A DNA stretch of 64,000 nt from Halobacillus dabanensis (GTDB taxonomy: Bacteria; Bacillota; Bacilli; Bacillales; Halobacillaceae), in the NCBI RefSeq assembly GCF_900114165.1, contig NZ_FOSB01000014.1:35975-99974 (forward strand), read 5' to 3'. The notes under the pieces were generated by a model. That model worked only from the letters and a program-made list of their open reading frames with translations. It did not search any database and was not told the origin of the DNA. A program made the position numbers and the translations under genes. Position 1 is the first letter of the stretch. Each line of letters starts with the position of its first letter. Positions 63,233 to 64,000 of this stretch are shown piece by piece.

Positions 63233-63325
63233 ATGGGTCGACTATTGAAAAGAGTATTTAAATATGGTCCGATTGTTTACCCGATCATTAAAAAGTTTAT
63301 GAATAAGCGTAAAGGCCGCTATTAA
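63233..63325 (+). CDS. 30-residue cationic amphipathic peptide
   Basis: An ATG seven bases after AAGGAGAG opens a 30-codon frame, immediately followed by a perfect terminator. The product starts MGRLLKRVFKYGPIVYP and ends IIKKFMNKRKGRY: basic ends around an aromatic/aliphatic core, net strongly positive. Membrane-active peptide, type I toxin or a ribosome/RNA-binding peptide are all possible. It lies about 390 bases ahead of the 16S gene. The family is not recognised. Confidence 0.6.
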   Translation: MGRLLKRVFKYGPIVYPIIKKFMNKRKGRY

Positions 63326-63353
63326 AAACGTGCAGAAAACCGCACGTTTTTTC
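63324..63353 (+). terminator. Terminator of the 30-residue cationic ORF
   Basis: AAAACGTGC / GCACGTTTT stem with an agaaaacc loop and six T, starting at the stop codon. Confidence 0.88.
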
Positions 63354-63441
63354 TTCCTATATAATAAGGAAGGAAGTGAATGATTACCAACAACCTTTTC
63401 GTCTATGAAACTTAAAAGCTGAAAAATATTCATAAAAACTA

Positions 63442-63470
63442 TTGCATCCAATAATTACGCATGATATATT
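63442..63470 (+). promoter_or_regulatory. rRNA operon promoter P1
   Basis: TTGCAT (63442-63447), 17 bases, TATATT (63465-63470), upstream of the 16S gene. Confidence 0.7.
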
Positions 63471-63535
63471 ATTATTTGTCGCGTTAAGAGAGCGGCTAGC
63501 CGCAACGGCTTAACAAAATAAATCATAAAAAATTG

Positions 63536-63564
63536 TTGACGAAAACGACAAGAAATGATATATT
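63536..63564 (+). promoter_or_regulatory. rRNA operon promoter P2
   Basis: TTGACG (63536-63541), 17 bases, TATATT (63559-63564). The leader after it has the rRNA-typical TTTGATCTTTGAAAACTGAAC (about 63600-63620), part of the boxA-like antitermination region. Confidence 0.88.
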
Positions 63565-63711
63565 TATTAAGTCGCTGTTTTGAAGCGGCAAACAAAACAT
63601 TTGATCTTTGAAAACTGAACGAACCAACCAGTACGTCAAGAAATCCCTTCTATAATAGAAGAGAATCAAAACAAGCACATTCGGTGTGCAAATGAGCAAG
63701 TCAAACTTAAC

Positions 63712-64000
63712 TTTTATGGAGAGTTTGATCCTGGCTCAGGACGAACGCTGGCGGCGTGCCTAATACATGCAAGTCGAGCGCGGGAAGCGAGTGGATCCTC
63801 ATCTGAGGTGAAGCTCGTGGAACGAGCGGCGGACGGGTGAGTAACACGTGGGCAACCTGCCTGTAAGACCGGAATAACCCCGGGAAACCGGGGCTAATGC
63901 CGGGTAATACTTTTCTTCGCATGAAGGAAAGTTGAAAGATGGCTTCTCGCTATCACTTACAGATGGGCCCGCGGCGCATTAGCTAGTTGGTGAGGTAACG
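63712..64000 (+). rRNA. rrs: 16S ribosomal RNA, 5' part (cut by window end)
   Basis: The sequence has the standard 16S start GAGAGTTTGATCCTGGCTCAG-like region (63718 on), then GACGAACGCTGGCGGCGTGC, CATGCAAGTCGAGCG, GGCGGACGGGTGAGTAACACG, and later GGCCCGCGGCGCATTAGCTA. The V1-V2 segment (gcgggaagcgagtggatcc; gggtaatacttttcttcgc) looks like Halobacillus and near relatives. It is continuous to the window end. Confidence 0.97.

Noticed and set aside
1..64000. CRISPR arrays, transposase genes, prophage or restriction/defence clusters
   Set aside because: No regularly spaced direct repeats and no transposase, integrase, nuclease or capsid-like proteins were seen in any frame.

Overview
The window comes from a spore-forming, halotolerant Bacillaceae chromosome, most likely Halobacillus or a close relative. 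It carries the first ~289 bases of a 16S rRNA gene that reads like Halobacillus/Bacillaceae 16S. It also has an H-type small acid-soluble spore protein gene, a bacilliredoxin, yvbH and ypgR homologues, SAM-I and T-box leaders of Bacillus type, and several very acidic proteins that suit a salt-adapted cell. These are assignments from recalled family features; no database search was run. Gene starts were moved to the codon with a proper ribosome binding site wherever the longest reading frame began too far upstream.

Layout, left to right. 1-6.4 kb: a dispersed repeat, an RSH/HD hydrolase, a RibF-like FAD synthetase, yuzB, a small membrane protein, a SAM hydroxide adenosyltransferase-type protein, an aldo/keto reductase, uvsE and a CDP-alcohol phosphatidyltransferase. 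6.7-10.5 kb: a LysM/SleB-type wall hydrolase, an alanine:Na+ symporter, a flavin reductase-like protein and a DUF2935 protein. 10.6-14.5 kb: an operon of a YtrA-type GntR repressor, an ABC ATPase, a permease with a large extracytoplasmic tail and an ECF sigma factor, preceded by a palindromic operator. 14.5-15.0 kb: a non-coding element bounded by long inverted repeats. 15.0-19.5 kb: a GAF-GAF-PAS-GGDEF-EAL protein followed 4 nt later by a TPP-dependent acetolactate-synthase-like enzyme. 19.7-23.8 kb: a divergent Fur-box-controlled siderophore uptake cluster (binding protein, two permeases, reductase) without its own ATPase. 23.9-31.8 kb: a SAM-riboswitch-controlled methionine operon, metI-metC-yitJ-metH.

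31.9-37.3 kb: a small membrane protein, a decayed DUF4385 gene, glutaminase, and a cytochrome bd oxidase (cydAB, ythAB type) behind a methyltransferase. 37.4-41.4 kb: an isoleucine T-box leader, a ~440-bp array of dispersed repeats, then a ~1030-residue (type 2) isoleucyl-tRNA synthetase. 41.5-47.7 kb: yvbH, an RDD protein, sspH, and the NAD synthesis genes nadB-nadC-nadA divergent from a nifS-type desulfurase. 47.8-57.9 kb: mscL with a zinc-ribbon tail, an acidic lipoprotein, a GNAT gene broken by an internal deletion, an MFS exporter, brxA and ypgR, an ABC transporter operon, an FNT channel with a peptidase E homologue, and DinB. 58.1-63.4 kb: a Mta/TipA-like MerR regulator, a methyltransferase gene flanked by related hairpins, a YocH-like LysM/3D protein, an SDR oxidoreductase and three tiny unannotated-looking ORFs. 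63.4 kb to the end: tandem rRNA promoters and the start of an rRNA operon.

Most of the window is ordinary core metabolism. The least explained parts are the modular dispersed repeats, the tiny ORFs near 61.8-62.1 and 63.2 kb, the ABC/ECF-sigma operon, the GGDEF-EAL/TPP-enzyme pair and the hairpin-flanked methyltransferase. No CRISPR array, insertion-sequence transposase, prophage or clear defence system was seen.
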